Part shown: piece by piece, positions 34,318 through 44,175 of the stretch
Numbering within the stretch: the first letter of the stretch is position 1
Layout: the number at the start of each line of letters is the position of its first letter
Origin: Talaromyces rugulosus
Lineage: Eukaryota > Ascomycota > Eurotiomycetes > Eurotiales > Trichocomaceae
DNA: 64,000 nucleotides
Assembly (NCBI RefSeq): GCF_013368755.1
Contig: NC_049565.1
Location: 5,146,001 to 5,210,000 of the forward strand
Direction of reading: 5' to 3'
Made by a program: the position numbers and the translations under genes
The notes under the pieces: generated by a model
Told to the model about the DNA's origin: nothing
What the model saw: only the letters and a program-made list of their open reading frames with translations
The model's database searches: none

Positions 34318-34931
34318 TTACTGTTGGCCCCCCTTGCTCCACGCTGCCTTGACCTCATCCGGCAACGCAGTCGACAAATCCACCAATTCTGCCCAAGGGC
34401 CGTAGCTCGATTTTTCATCAACGATATTCACTACCTGGGCCTCATCGACGTATTTCTCGACCCAGGCCAGAGACACCACCGTGTTTTCACGGTTTACATA
34501 CGGTTCTTCGGACGCCTGCAGGGCCTGGAATTCTGGATCACCATTGACCTTGTTGAGTTCGGCGAAGTTGCGATAGTAGAACTCGACGGTGATATCGTGG
34601 TCCTGGAAGAAAATATTAATAAAATATAAATATGAGAATTTATCTAAACTTACATCAATCACCCATCCACGGTTGTTTCGCTTATTCATTTCAGCGACAA
34701 ACCCCCGATACGGGGCTGGAGAGTAGTTCTGCCATTGGCACATGTCAGCTTACCTCATACATCAATGAGGGAGGAACAAACCAGCTGGTACGAGGTAATT
34801 CCATGCTTTGCGTGAATCTTCGCAGCTTTGGCGATGTAGCCTCTGGCAAATTCATGGCATTGAACGTCGGTAAAGGCAGCGCTCTTGTAGAGCTTGATGC
34901 TGAGACGGAGAAGACGGGCGGTGGAAGACAT
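34318..34931 (-). CDS. EthD-domain (dimeric alpha/beta barrel) protein
   Basis: ATG at 34931 (MSSTARLLRLSIKLYKS). Introns 34729-34781 (53 nt) and 34603-34653 (51 nt, frame-preserving) give 169 residues. It begins with the ferredoxin-like strand RLLRLSIKLYKSAAFTD, then EFARGYIAKAAKIHAKHGI, and has DHDITVEFYYRNFAELNKVN and DPEFQALQASEEPYV with a final strand VVSLAWVEKYVDEAQVV, as in EthD proteins. Fungal members in polyketide clusters act as decarboxylases, cyclases or oxygenase helpers without cofactor. There is no signal peptide or membrane segment. The role here is unknown; a small helper in cyclisation or oxidation is possible. A motif site (TCGGCGAT...GCCGAA) lies about 200 bases upstream. 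Confidence 0.75.
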
Positions 34932-35526
34932 TATTGTTCCTATGAACGATGCAGTATAGGAATGTGAATACTGATTGAGAAAAATTCAAAGTTAGCAGTA
35001 TGCCCATATATGGTACAAAGTTCACATCTATAAATACCACTACGAGTTTAATGATCCGCCAAACCTAATCGGTCCTCGACGGATCTGGGGATCGATCGGG
35101 GTAAGTGGGTACGGTGCAATTATTGCCCCGCTTCGGCGATGCCCCACTTATGCCGAATGCTTAACAACAACTACAGAGTAAATTGGTGGAAACAGAGGGT
35201 GCCAACATTGGGGCTATCGAAATAGATCAGTACTGCGGAGTAGATGTTCCTGTGGAAGTGATGGCGGTGGACTCCCTGGCTGCTAGTTACTAGTGTTCTG
35301 TGCAGTATCAACTAATACTAGAACTTATAGATTCTGTCAACAACTGAGAGTACCTATATAGACAAACTTGATATCTGCCATACTCAAAATATGAAGCATA
35401 AATTGTCATCAATTGATATTGGTGTTTTTTCTGGAAGAGATACGTACTAGTAGATTTCTACAGTGTGTGAATAAAAATCGATTGATTGCAACATGAAAAG
35501 ATAATGATAATAAATAAGAGTAAAAT
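34932..35526. promoter_or_regulatory. EthD upstream region with inverted TTCGGC/GCCGAA site
   Basis: At 35132-35157 the sequence TTCGGCGAT...GCCGAA forms a perfect 6-base inverted repeat with a 14-base spacer and contains TCGGCGAT. Zn2Cys6 dimers often bind such paired CGG half-sites. The remainder is A/T-rich 3' flank of the hydrolase. Confidence 0.5.
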
Positions 35527-36852
35527 CTAAAGCACAATCTTTCGATCAATACCAAAAATCTGATCCAACCACGCAAACGACTTGGTGGTCAACACGTTGA
35601 AAGCGCCAATCTTGGACTGCAGCCCGCCCTCGGCCTCATCCTCCGCCACCCACATGAGCTTCTTGTCAACGGGGACGTTGATCAGGTCATCATAGATGCG
35701 ATGTGTACTGACCTCGGGCTGACAATACATGGAAAACCGGGCGCCCGTGACCATGGTCGGACATTGTATGCGCGTGAGATATCCCTTCCCGTCCTCCGTG
35801 GCCAAAGTGTATTCTTGCATCTTGCGCATCATCTGCGCCGCCGTCTCCTGGCCAAGCAGCCAGCGCGTAAAATTAAACTCCCAGCGCGTCTGCCAGTTGG
35901 CCTGGCCAAGAGTGCCAAATACATAGTCCCAGATACCATCGGGAACGAAACCACCGGCGATGAATGTGTTCCTGACAATTTCGGGCATGCGTCCCTTGAG
36001 AAGGTCAAACATATTGTAGAACGGATCAACGGAAATGCACGCACGAACCCGAGAATCAGCTGCTCCACGGAGGGCTAGATAGCCCCCCATGGAGGACCCG
36101 ACCAGCGCTAACCGATCGAGATCGAGGTCGAGCTCTGGGTGGTCGTGGGCGTACTGGTGCGTAAAGTCAAGAGCCGCAGACACGACCACCTCCCAGTCGG
36201 GCCGCATGGGTTTGCCATGCTTTCTAATTACAATGCCCTGCCCTGGCCCTTCAAAGGTCACCACTGCATATCCCAGCTCAAGGGCCGCCATGGGGTAGAT
36301 GTGGAAGATTTCCTCCTGTGTGGCATCGCCGCCAACCGTCTGCATGAGCACGGGCAATTTCCCCGGCAGTCGCTTGGAAGTCGGAGGAAGACACAGGTAT
36401 GCTGGTAGAGAAATGGTGCCATCATCGTCGGTGAAAGGAATCTCTAACCGCACTATGGAGCAGCCGTCGAGCAAGGAGGCGGCACGCCAAAAGTTACCAA
36501 GTGCTGTTTCTGAATTGGAGAGGATGCGAGGGTCATTGCCAGAAAACCCGTTCAACATGAACTGGGCGGCACGCTGGTAATTGGATGCTCGAAAGAATGC
36601 CTTGCGCGCTGCGTCCCGGTTGCCAGCCAGTTCAGCTTCCGCTGCCAGAGCCTCTGCTTTGGCCCCAGCTTCTGTCCAGGCGTTGTACCAGCTCTCACTG
36701 TCGTTCTCCCGGATTTTGCCCAATGCGGCGAAGAATTCGGCCACCTCCCCGCCATCGTGGGGAGTGAAGCTGAGGAGGCGCAGCGCCTCGAAATGGAAAA
36801 AGTCAGACTTGAAGAGACGAAACATGGTCTGCGTGATGGGAAATCTCACCAT
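35527..36852 (-). CDS. FUS2-type alpha/beta hydrolase of PKS-NRPS pathways
   Basis: Single exon. ATG at 36852 (441 residues) is preferred over the in-frame ATG at 37002 (491), because family similarity starts at FRLFKSDFFHFEALRLL and a promoter motif lies at 36962-36969. Features: N-terminal cap (SWYNAWTEAGAKAEALA, NYQRAAQFML), VLMQTVGGDATQEE, TFEGPGQGIVIRKHG, and the nucleophile elbow LALVGSSMGGYLALRGA. Near the C-terminus, where relatives keep AEEHC.IGA with the catalytic His, this protein reads AEGGLQSKIGA, so the usual His seems absent. Relatives in fusarin and cytochalasan clusters assist ring closure of the aminoaldehyde intermediate after reductive release. It is divergent from the enoyl reductase, as in related clusters. 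Confidence 0.83.
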   Translation of the reverse strand: MVRFPITQTMFRLFKSDFFHFEALRLLSFTPHDGGEVAEFFAALGKIRENDSESWYNAWTEAGAKAEALAAEAELAGNRDAARKAFFRASNYQRAAQFMLNGFSGNDPRILSNSETALGNFWRAASLLDGCSIVRLEIPFTDDDGTISLPAYLCLPPTSKRLPGKLPVLMQTVGGDATQEEIFHIYPMAALELGYAVVTFEGPGQGIVIRKHGKPMRPDWEVVVSAALDFTHQYAHDHPELDLDLDRLALVGSSMGGYLALRGAADSRVRACISVDPFYNMFDLLKGRMPEIVRNTFIAGGFVPDGIWDYVFGTLGQANWQTRWEFNFTRWLLGQETAAQMMRKMQEYTLATEDGKGYLTRIQCPTMVTGARFSMYCQPEVSTHRIYDDLINVPVDKKLMWVAEDEAEGGLQSKIGAFNVLTTKSFAWLDQIFGIDRKIVL

Positions 36853-37105
36853 AAAGCAAGACAGCTTTCTTTTTGAAGCCAATCGCTCGCCACCAGGGCC
36901 GGTTCGGCTTTCGGAGCTCCGTATAGGCTTATTCGAAGAAACGTTGATAGTGATGACCAGGTCGGCGTTGAGAGCCGAGTTGGAGAGCCCATACATCCTC
37001 ATGTAAAGAATAACAATGCATCTCCTGTTTGTGTCGGTCAGGATGGCACTTGTTTGATCCTTCTCTCACTCGCTACCTATCTCCATATTCGATTAACAAC
37101 TTATC
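36853..37105. promoter_or_regulatory. Bidirectional promoter, hydrolase and enoyl reductase
   Basis: A 253-base divergent spacer. It carries TCGGCGTT at 36962-36969, the same motif as other cluster promoters. The in-frame ATG at 37002 lies in this gap. Confidence 0.5.
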
Positions 37106-38209
37106 ATGAGTCTACCACAGAAAACAACATCAAAGGTCCCGCGTCTTCAGCGGGCCCTTGTCGCAACTGGCCCGGGGTCATTGGCTCTCAAAACTGTGGC
37201 TGTACCACGAATAACCTCGGAGGAAGTTCTCGTTCGCACTGCTGCCGTTGCCCTCAACCCATCTGACCACAAGCTACTTGACCAGTCTACCACCGCAGGC
37301 GCCATCAGTGGTAGTGACTTTGCTGGTGTGGTTGTTCATGTTGGCAGCAGTGTCAAGGATCGGATGAGCGTGGGTGATCGTGTCTTTGGCATCGTGTTTG
37401 GTGCAAATCCTGGCCGTCCAGGCAATGGAGCCTTTGCGCAGTATGTCGCTGCACCGGCCGACTTGTGCATGCATGTGCCCGATGGAATGGACATGGCAAC
37501 GGCCGCTTCGATGGGTATGGGCTTGATGACCACAGGACTTGCATTGCGGTCGTTGGGTCTGCGATGGGACCGGCTCGCAGAAGAGAATGATGACAGTGAT
37601 GACGAGAGGCATAGTCCCTACGTACTCGTCCATGGTGGAGCAACAGCTACGGGAACGATCGCCATCCAGATATTACGACAAGCAGGCTATCTCCCAGTCG
37701 CGACCTGCTCTCCCACCAACTTTGACCTTGTCACCGACCGCGGCGCCGTGGCTGGATTTGATTACAACTCTGCTAGCTGTGCTAACGACATTCGAAGATA
37801 CACCAAGGGCCGCCTTCGCTATGCTCTGGACTGTATTGGCAACGAGGCAACCATGATCCTGTGTTATTGCGCCTTGGGAGACGGCGCCAGCTACTACACC
37901 ACCTTAGAACAATACTCGCGACGGCTGACGATCCGGCGACGCGATGTGACACCAGACTGGATCTTGGGTTGGACCCTGCTTGGCGACGAAGTGCAACTGG
38001 CGGGTGCCTACTACCGCGAAGCCAGACCGGATGATCGTCAGTTTGGTAGAGACTGGGCTGTTTTGATGGAGTCACTTCTGGAACAGGCACGAGTGCGGCC
38101 ACATCCTATCGAGGCGACAGCACAGGGCACGTTCATGGCGGTGATTCCAAGACTGGATCTACTACGAAAGAAAATGGTCAAGGGGAAGAAGATTGTCGTC
38201 AAGGTGTGA
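37106..38209 (+). CDS. Trans-acting enoyl reductase of the PKS-NRPS
   Basis: Single exon, 367 residues, ATG at 37106. Medium-chain dehydrogenase/reductase fold without the structural zinc: N-terminal GroES-like part (VALNPSDHKLLDQS, GSDFAGVVVHVGSSV, GDRVFGIVFGANPG), then the NADPH-binding Rossmann part (YVLVHGGATATGTIAIQIL, AGYLPVATCSPTNFDLV, RYALDCIGNE) and a basic C-terminus KKMVKGKKIVVKV. This is the LovC/CcsC-type group that reduces the enoyl intermediates of a highly reducing PKS whose own ER is dead. The megasynthase in this window has only a degenerate ER region, so the two fit as partners. Confidence 0.9.
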   Translation: MSLPQKTTSKVPRLQRALVATGPGSLALKTVAVPRITSEEVLVRTAAVALNPSDHKLLDQSTTAGAISGSDFAGVVVHVGSSVKDRMSVGDRVFGIVFGANPGRPGNGAFAQYVAAPADLCMHVPDGMDMATAASMGMGLMTTGLALRSLGLRWDRLAEENDDSDDERHSPYVLVHGGATATGTIAIQILRQAGYLPVATCSPTNFDLVTDRGAVAGFDYNSASCANDIRRYTKGRLRYALDCIGNEATMILCYCALGDGASYYTTLEQYSRRLTIRRRDVTPDWILGWTLLGDEVQLAGAYYREARPDDRQFGRDWAVLMESLLEQARVRPHPIEATAQGTFMAVIPRLDLLRKKMVKGKKIVVKV

Positions 38210-38891
38210 TGTGATTTGAATTTGAATGGTTTTTTTTTTCTTCCTAGAGAACTGCAACACTTCAATTCAAGAGATAATTCAAGATGAATGTATGTCCTTG
38301 ACTATAGATTTCTAATTTTTCTAAAAGGCATACGTTGATAGCTGCTTCAAGATTAAGAGTGGGTTTCAAGCACGCACAAACACACGCAAAAATAATAATA
38401 GTAATAGCAATAGGAAAATCAAATCTAGTTTAGTTAGCAAAGCCTACAATGGGATGTTTTTCTCTTAACTTTTGATTTTTGACGATATCACAACTTAAAA
38501 ATGCTACTTATGGTAATTAATTAGTCTACATACACGTACCACAAAGGACAAAAAACTCAGTGTTCAAGTCATACAGTTGATAATATCAATGCAAGCTAGT
38601 TTATCTCTAGAATTTTCAAACAAGACATGGAATTAATTCTACCGATCCAGCTCCAGGGGCCATTACCAGGCCGAATCGCCGAAGTTGGCGTGCTGATGTG
38701 ATAGTCCAACACCGAACCAACGACCCTCTTTTTATTCCGGGAAAATGCACCTAGTATTCTTAAGTGAACAATAATATGCTTCTGGTGACATCAGATAATT
38801 CTAGTCCCTTTTCCCTTTTTCCTTTTCCGTGGAAGCCTTTGAAACGACCAGTCTGAAACGAAAGAAAAAAACGGAAAGAACAAGACAGGAA
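38210..38891. promoter_or_regulatory. P450-1 upstream region with TCGGCGAT
   Basis: ATCGCCGA at 38675-38682 is TCGGCGAT on the minus strand, about 210 bases before the P450 start. A pyrimidine-rich run (CCCTTTTCCC..) lies near 38,800-38,825. No gene seen in the rest. Confidence 0.5.
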
Positions 38892-40453
38892 ATGCTCACC
38901 TCATACTCACTGAGCCTTTTGCCGCTCCTGGCTGCCAGCATCTCCATTTTCATCCTCTACTGGTTCGCCAATGCGGTTTATGTCCTCTACCTACACCCTC
39001 TGGCCCGTTTCCCCGGGCCCAAACTGTGGCTGTTGACCCAGGTGCCATTTGTGCGCGCATTACGGCGTGGCCAGTTCATCCACCGCATCCGCGAGCTGCA
39101 CGCCCAGTACGGCCCTGTCGTGCGATGGGCGCCTAACGAAGTCTCATATGTCAGTCCGGAGGCGTGGAAAGACATCTATGGCCACCACGGTGCCGGCAAG
39201 GACTTTCCACGCAACCCGCTCTGGTATCCTCGATCGCAGAACGGAGCGCATACCATTCTCTCTGCCGACAATGTGTCCCATGCTCGCATCCGCAAGCTGC
39301 TCTCACGCGGGTTCTCGGAAACTTCGCTGCGCGAACAGGAGCCCATCATCCAGGAGTACATGAGCATGCTGGTTGCTCGGTTGCGTGCGCATGCCCAGGC
39401 CGGCCGCCCCGTGAGTATCGGTGACTACATCCAGTTCGCGACAGTGGACATCGCCGGCGAGCTGATCTTCGGCGAGTCGTTTGACTGTGTCGCCAACGAG
39501 GAAGCCCATCAGTGGATCAAGGTCACCTTTGGCTTCTTCAAGCGGCTTATCCATGGCGGCAGCTTTGTCTTTCTAGTGCCCTGGATCCGGCCGTTGCTGC
39601 CCTATATTATTCCGAAGCGCGTCCTGGAGCAGGCCCAGCAGCGGTTTGCCTTTTCGAGTGGCAAGGCCGGAAAGCGGCTCGAGTTGGGCGAGAATGCCAG
39701 ACATGTTGACCTAGTTTCGCACATGTTCCACAACGGAAAGGGTCTGAATCGCGCCGAGATCGATGCCTCGGCCGATATTCTGATCAGCGCTGGCAGTGAG
39801 ACCACCGCCACCGCGCTTACGGGCATCCTGCAGTATCTATTGCGCACTCCGGCCACGATGAGTCGACTGCAGGATGAGATTCGCGGCGCCATTCGTACCG
39901 CTGATGCGCTCACCTTGGACAATGTGAATCGGCTGCCGTATTTGACCGCCGTTCTGCACGAGGGCCTTCGCATGTGTCCTCCTGCGCCGTCCATCCGGCC
40001 GCGTCTTGTCCCGGAGGGAGGTGCCATGGTGTGTGGATCCTGGTTACCAGCTGGGGTGAGTTTCTAAGTTCTTCCTTTTTGTGTTTAAAAAGATATTTTT
40101 CTAATAATACTGATCAACAGACCTCTGTCGGAATTCCTGTCTGGACTGCACTTCGCTACCCGGCCAACTTCGCCAAGCCAGACACGTTTCTTCCTGAACG
40201 ATGGCTCGATGCCAGCCAGGGCGGCGTGAGTTTGCAGCCACACAACACGAACGTATTCATGCCCTTTTCGTACGGACCGCGCGACTGCCTTGGGCGTCGG
40301 CTGGGCTGGGCGGAGCTACGCGTTATCCTAGCCACTCTAGTTTGGCATTTTGATATGATCAATCGCAGTCCGGAGAACCGCTGGGAAGAGCAGCTGGAGT
40401 TTGTCATGTGGGAGAAAAAGCCGTTGATGTTGCAGTTGACATGTCGATCCTAA
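38892..40453 (+). CDS. Cytochrome P450 (cluster P450-1)
   Basis: ATG at 38892 (MLTSYSLSLLPLL). Exons 38892-40055 and 40121-40453 (65-nt intron) give 498 residues. An N-terminal membrane anchor (LLPLLAASISIFILYWF) is followed by the Pro-rich hinge HPLARFPGPKLW. I-helix oxygen-binding region: DILISAGSETTATAL. K-helix ExxR: LHEGLRMCPPAPS. Haem-binding loop: FMPFSYGPRDCLGRRLG with the Cys ligand. Resembles CYP58/65-type fungal secondary-metabolism P450s. It sits in the endoplasmic reticulum membrane and likely oxidises the cyclised PKS-NRPS product; site and order cannot be inferred. Confidence 0.9.
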
Positions 40454-40999
40454 GTATTGGTATCATGTCTAGTTAGTACAGTAACACCTCTCTTCTTTCA
40501 AAGAGGGGCGACATTTTGATGTCGAGTTCAACCAAGAGTGTGACGATGACCAAGAATGAATCGCAATTTTTACTACAATTACACGAGCTAAAAATATTAA
40601 ACAACAAGATAATCACTATATTGTCTACTGTACTACCATAGCATGGCCGTCACGCTAAGAATCGTTTCAGTATAAGTCAAAAAGGAGCAGCTGTAAGACC
40701 GATTAAATTTGATTGAGCAAGTATGTACCTGGCAAGTATTCCATGTTAATTCAAATGCCCATGTCGGCATATTACCACCGATTGTCAGATTAACCCCGAC
40801 ATGTGGAAAATGTTGACCGACTCCGGTCCAGTCGGCAATGTCATGTTATAGAAGCCGTTTTACAGCCCGACTCCGATGACGATTTCTCGTACTATATTTG
40901 ACCCAGAGTCTCAAAATTAGATCTTCACCAGACAACTGCATATCTCTTTCCCGTAATACGAGTTCGGGTTAATTACATACTCTCTTCTCCCAGTTCACA
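40454..40999. promoter_or_regulatory. Upstream region of the DUF1772 gene
   Basis: Variant motif copies TCGGCATA (40764-40771) and TCGGCAAT (40832-40839) lie 160-240 bases before the start, together with several CCGAC/GTCGG words at 40,790-40,880. Confidence 0.4.
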
Positions 41000-41620
41000 A
41001 TGGACGCAGCTTACACCTCAACTCCGCTGACCCCGACAAGCCTGGGCATCGCGCTTCTCAGGCTGGCCCCTTTGATCATTTCCTCTGGCTCATTGATGTG
41101 CGCCTGGGACCAGCAAAACGCCTTTCGATCCTTCCTTGCGCCAAAATTGCTTGAAAAGAAAGGCGACATCAGCGCCCACGTTGTCGTGGAGTGGTTCGCC
41201 GAATTCGCAAAGCCGACTAAATGGGTTATTTTCTTGTCTTACCCTCTCGCTCTTTCGGTTGCGCTAATTAATGTCTTTGTCGATGTTGGGCTGGCGACAC
41301 CCAGCGCAATTTTGAATAATAATGGAGGAAAAGCAGCAGTACTGGCAGCATCAGCGGTGTCGTCAGCAGGGGGAGGATTGCACCCCCAAACCAAGGCGTT
41401 TTACATTGCTGGCGGGGTGCTTTCAATTCTACACTATTGGTTTGGATCATGGAGTATGATGTGGAATGCGCGGATTTCGCGCAAGGTGAATGTCGGTCAG
41501 CAGAATTACGATGCGCTGAGGGGATGGTTGGCGAATAATTTTGCCCGCATGTGCTGGGTGAACGTTCCTGCATGGCTGATGTTTGTGTGTGCGACAGCGA
41601 CGTTTGTGAAGCTGGAATAA
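41000..41620 (+). CDS. DUF1772 (anthrone-oxygenase-like) membrane protein
   Basis: Single exon, 206 residues, ATG at 41000. Hydrophobic segments near residues 18-38 (LRLAPLIISSGSLMCAW), 73-93 (WVIFLSYPLALSVALI), 132-150 (FYIAGGVLSILHYWF) and 188-203 (VNVPAWLMFVCATATF) define a four-helix membrane protein. The family includes the cofactor-free anthrone oxygenases of anthraquinone pathways (TpcL/HypC type); HYWFGSWSMMWN corresponds to their conserved His/Trp helix. Here there is no aromatic polyketide synthase, so another oxidation or a helper role for the P450s is more likely. Small membrane proteins are known to assist ring oxidation in GKK1032/pyrrocidine pathways; whether this one is related is not shown. 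Confidence 0.75.
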   Translation: MDAAYTSTPLTPTSLGIALLRLAPLIISSGSLMCAWDQQNAFRSFLAPKLLEKKGDISAHVVVEWFAEFAKPTKWVIFLSYPLALSVALINVFVDVGLATPSAILNNNGGKAAVLAASAVSSAGGGLHPQTKAFYIAGGVLSILHYWFGSWSMMWNARISRKVNVGQQNYDALRGWLANNFARMCWVNVPAWLMFVCATATFVKLE

Positions 41621-42514
41621 ATCAGATGGATACATATGGACACTTTTGTCGGGAAGAAGGTGTTGAATATGTATTGTCTGTGGCATATGTTGGAGACGAG
41701 GGTTACTCGGTGTGAGAGGGAAAGAGAGAGGGTTCGGATTAAGGTTATCACGCTCATATACTACTACCATGATGCTCAGAGCCAATTTGCCGTGATGAAC
41801 GATCACTGGAAGACTGAACATTATTTCTTATGTCAATTGATAGTTTCTATAGCTGGAAATGGAGTTTGAAAAATGTTTTTGAGCTTTAATATTGATTGTT
41901 ACGCTTCAACATTTGAAGGTCTACCATACCGGTTTTTAGGGGAACGGGATACTTATTGGTACGCTGTTAAAATAGTAGCATGGTAATAATCATATAACCA
42001 AAATTTATTTTTTTGAATTGATAGACCCATACACGTACATGTATATGTTACACTTGAAAGCAAACCAGACACATGAACATCAGTTGATGTTTCAATACCC
42101 TAAAAGGCACGGTTAACCTTTATAACATTGAAATATATATAGCCACACCACTCTTACCTGAGCACCTGAGCTATACATGTATATGTTTCTCACCACCCCC
42201 ATCTCATAATTAGAATACCAAAAACACAAGAAATTTTTATATACATTGATATTTATAATAGTAAGACATGTGCAGATTTTTTGTAGCGTTGCAAAACCAC
42301 GCAACAATTGTGGTAACGTTACAGAACAGGAGGAACGCGGATGTTGTATCCAGGGGTAATTAGGGCTATCAATTACGGCTAATTATTATCTGGGCGGATA
42401 AATTTCGGCCCGATATCTTCACTTCACCGCTGTCGATATCTTCTTTTTATCTGTATTATCCAAACATACATGAAAAACTATCGAACAGAAATTGAAACCA
42501 AGAAAAACAAAATC
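41621..42514. other. Convergent intergenic region
   Basis: Between the 3' ends of the DUF1772 gene and P450-2; A/T-rich from 41,850, no gene seen. Confidence 0.5.
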
Positions 42515-44175
42515 CTAACTTTTCACTCTTTGCATCGTAACGTGAACACCGTTTGCTGAGCAAACTGTCAAAGTGAGAGATTCCGTCCATGGCGTGGTAT
42601 CTTGCGTCTCGATGCTCTGAAACACTTGGGCGAACCGGAGCAACACATAGAGGGCTTCCGTCAACGCATACTGCTGACCCAAGCAGGTTCGAGGGCCCCC
42701 ATTGAAGGGCAGATATTCCTATTATTCAGCTAATGTTCAGTAGAATCCAAACGGCAAAGAAATGAGGTCTTCACGCACCCATGAGCACCGGGTCGTATCC
42801 CATCGTTCTGGGCGGAACTCCTCTGCATCCTGCCCAAACAGGTCGACATGTCGGTGCATTGCATAGACAGAGTACAATACAAGAGAGCCCTTGGGGACAA
42901 AGACTGGGAAATCGCCATCGGGGCCACCGCCGCGGGGAAGCACGGTGTCTCGCACTGCAACTCTTCTGTTGTTCGGCACTGGAGGGTACAGGCGGAGAAC
43001 TGGTGATGGATGCTGAGCAAGGAACAGGAACACACACACAGAGAGAGAGAGAGAGTACCTTCATTTATCACGTGCTTTGCGTATTTCATCGTCTGGAGGG
43101 CCGCATAGGTGGGCGCCTTCCCCTTTAACCCTGCCGCCTCGCGCCGCACTTTCTGCCAGACGTCCGGCCGACGCGCCAGTACGTGGAACAAGCTGCTCAG
43201 CAGACTCGCCGTGGTGTCTCGACCGGCCAGGAGAATGCTCAACAGTTCGTCTCGCATCTTCTCTCGGTCTGCGGTGGTTGTTGCGAGCTCGTCCAGAAAG
43301 CAGTCTCGCTTGCCCCCTTTCTCCGTCATATCCGCATACTTCTCTCGCTTTGCAATGGCCCTGTCGACAAAAATGTCTACGTATGTCCGACAGGTACGAT
43401 ATGCAGCCTTTACTTTGGGATCAACTCGCCGAAACGCGCTGAAGGGCCCCATTCGGAACTGCAATGTGATGTCGTCCATTGCCAGCCGGAATGCCTCGCC
43501 GAACTCGCGCTCCTCTTCTGTTCCTCCTCCAGCCAGACTGTCGGCAGAGTTGCCAAATAAGAAGTCGGTGGTCGTGTCCAACGTAAAGCGCAAGAACAGC
43601 TCCTGCAGATCCACCTGTCTATCGTCAGGGATGCAGCCCAGCAGGCTCCGGATATGACCCTCGAGCGAACTCAAATTGACCAGCTGATCTTTGACAAAGT
43701 GCGGCCGAAGAAGAGCACGAGAATGAGCCCATTCCGGCCCGTCGGTCACGAAAATTCCCCTGCCCAATAGAGGACCCATGACCGTGGACCGGTTTCCGAG
43801 AGAATAATCCTTGAATCGTGTCGACAAGATCGCCTGAATGTTTTTGGGATCGATCGTGAAGATTCCGCGTGAGCGGAAAACCCGGATGCCAAACGTCGTT
43901 CCGGTTGTTTTGTGGCGATGCTGTAGTGTCGCAAGAAACCGATGCTGGCGAAATGCACGCACGCTTTCAATGACATAGTCAAGTCCTAGTATTGGGTCTT
44001 TTCGAGGGTACTGGCGCACTGGATGACAGCCCTTCTGGATCTGAGCCTTTCGTACCGCAGAATGGCGAGATAAGACATACACTAGCAAAGAAGCTATACC
44101 CAGCCACGCGACGAGTCCTGCGGTCAAGGAACTCCCCCCAAGAGAGACAATTTTTTCAAACACTGGAGTCTCCAT
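42515..44175 (-). CDS. Cytochrome P450, CYP52-like (cluster P450-2)
   Basis: ATG at 44175 ([14 protein letters not shown]) is used; ATG at 44202 would add nine residues. Introns at 43000-43058 and 42719-42778 give 513 residues. N-terminal anchor [20 protein letters not shown]-helix [18 protein letters not shown]-helix ExxR is formed across the first intron ([12 protein letters not shown]). Haem loop after the second intron: [17 protein letters not shown]. The FNGGPR.CLGQQ form and [16 protein letters not shown] are typical of the CYP52/CYP63-type group, many of which hydroxylate alkyl chains. It probably oxidises the polyketide chain or ring. The first intron has a CT then GT dinucleotide run. 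It is divergent from the PKS-NRPS gene. Confidence 0.88.

Noticed and set aside
36853..37002. 50-residue N-terminal extension of the hydrolase
   Set aside because: No family similarity, and it would occupy most of the divergent promoter, including the TCGGCGTT site at 36962.
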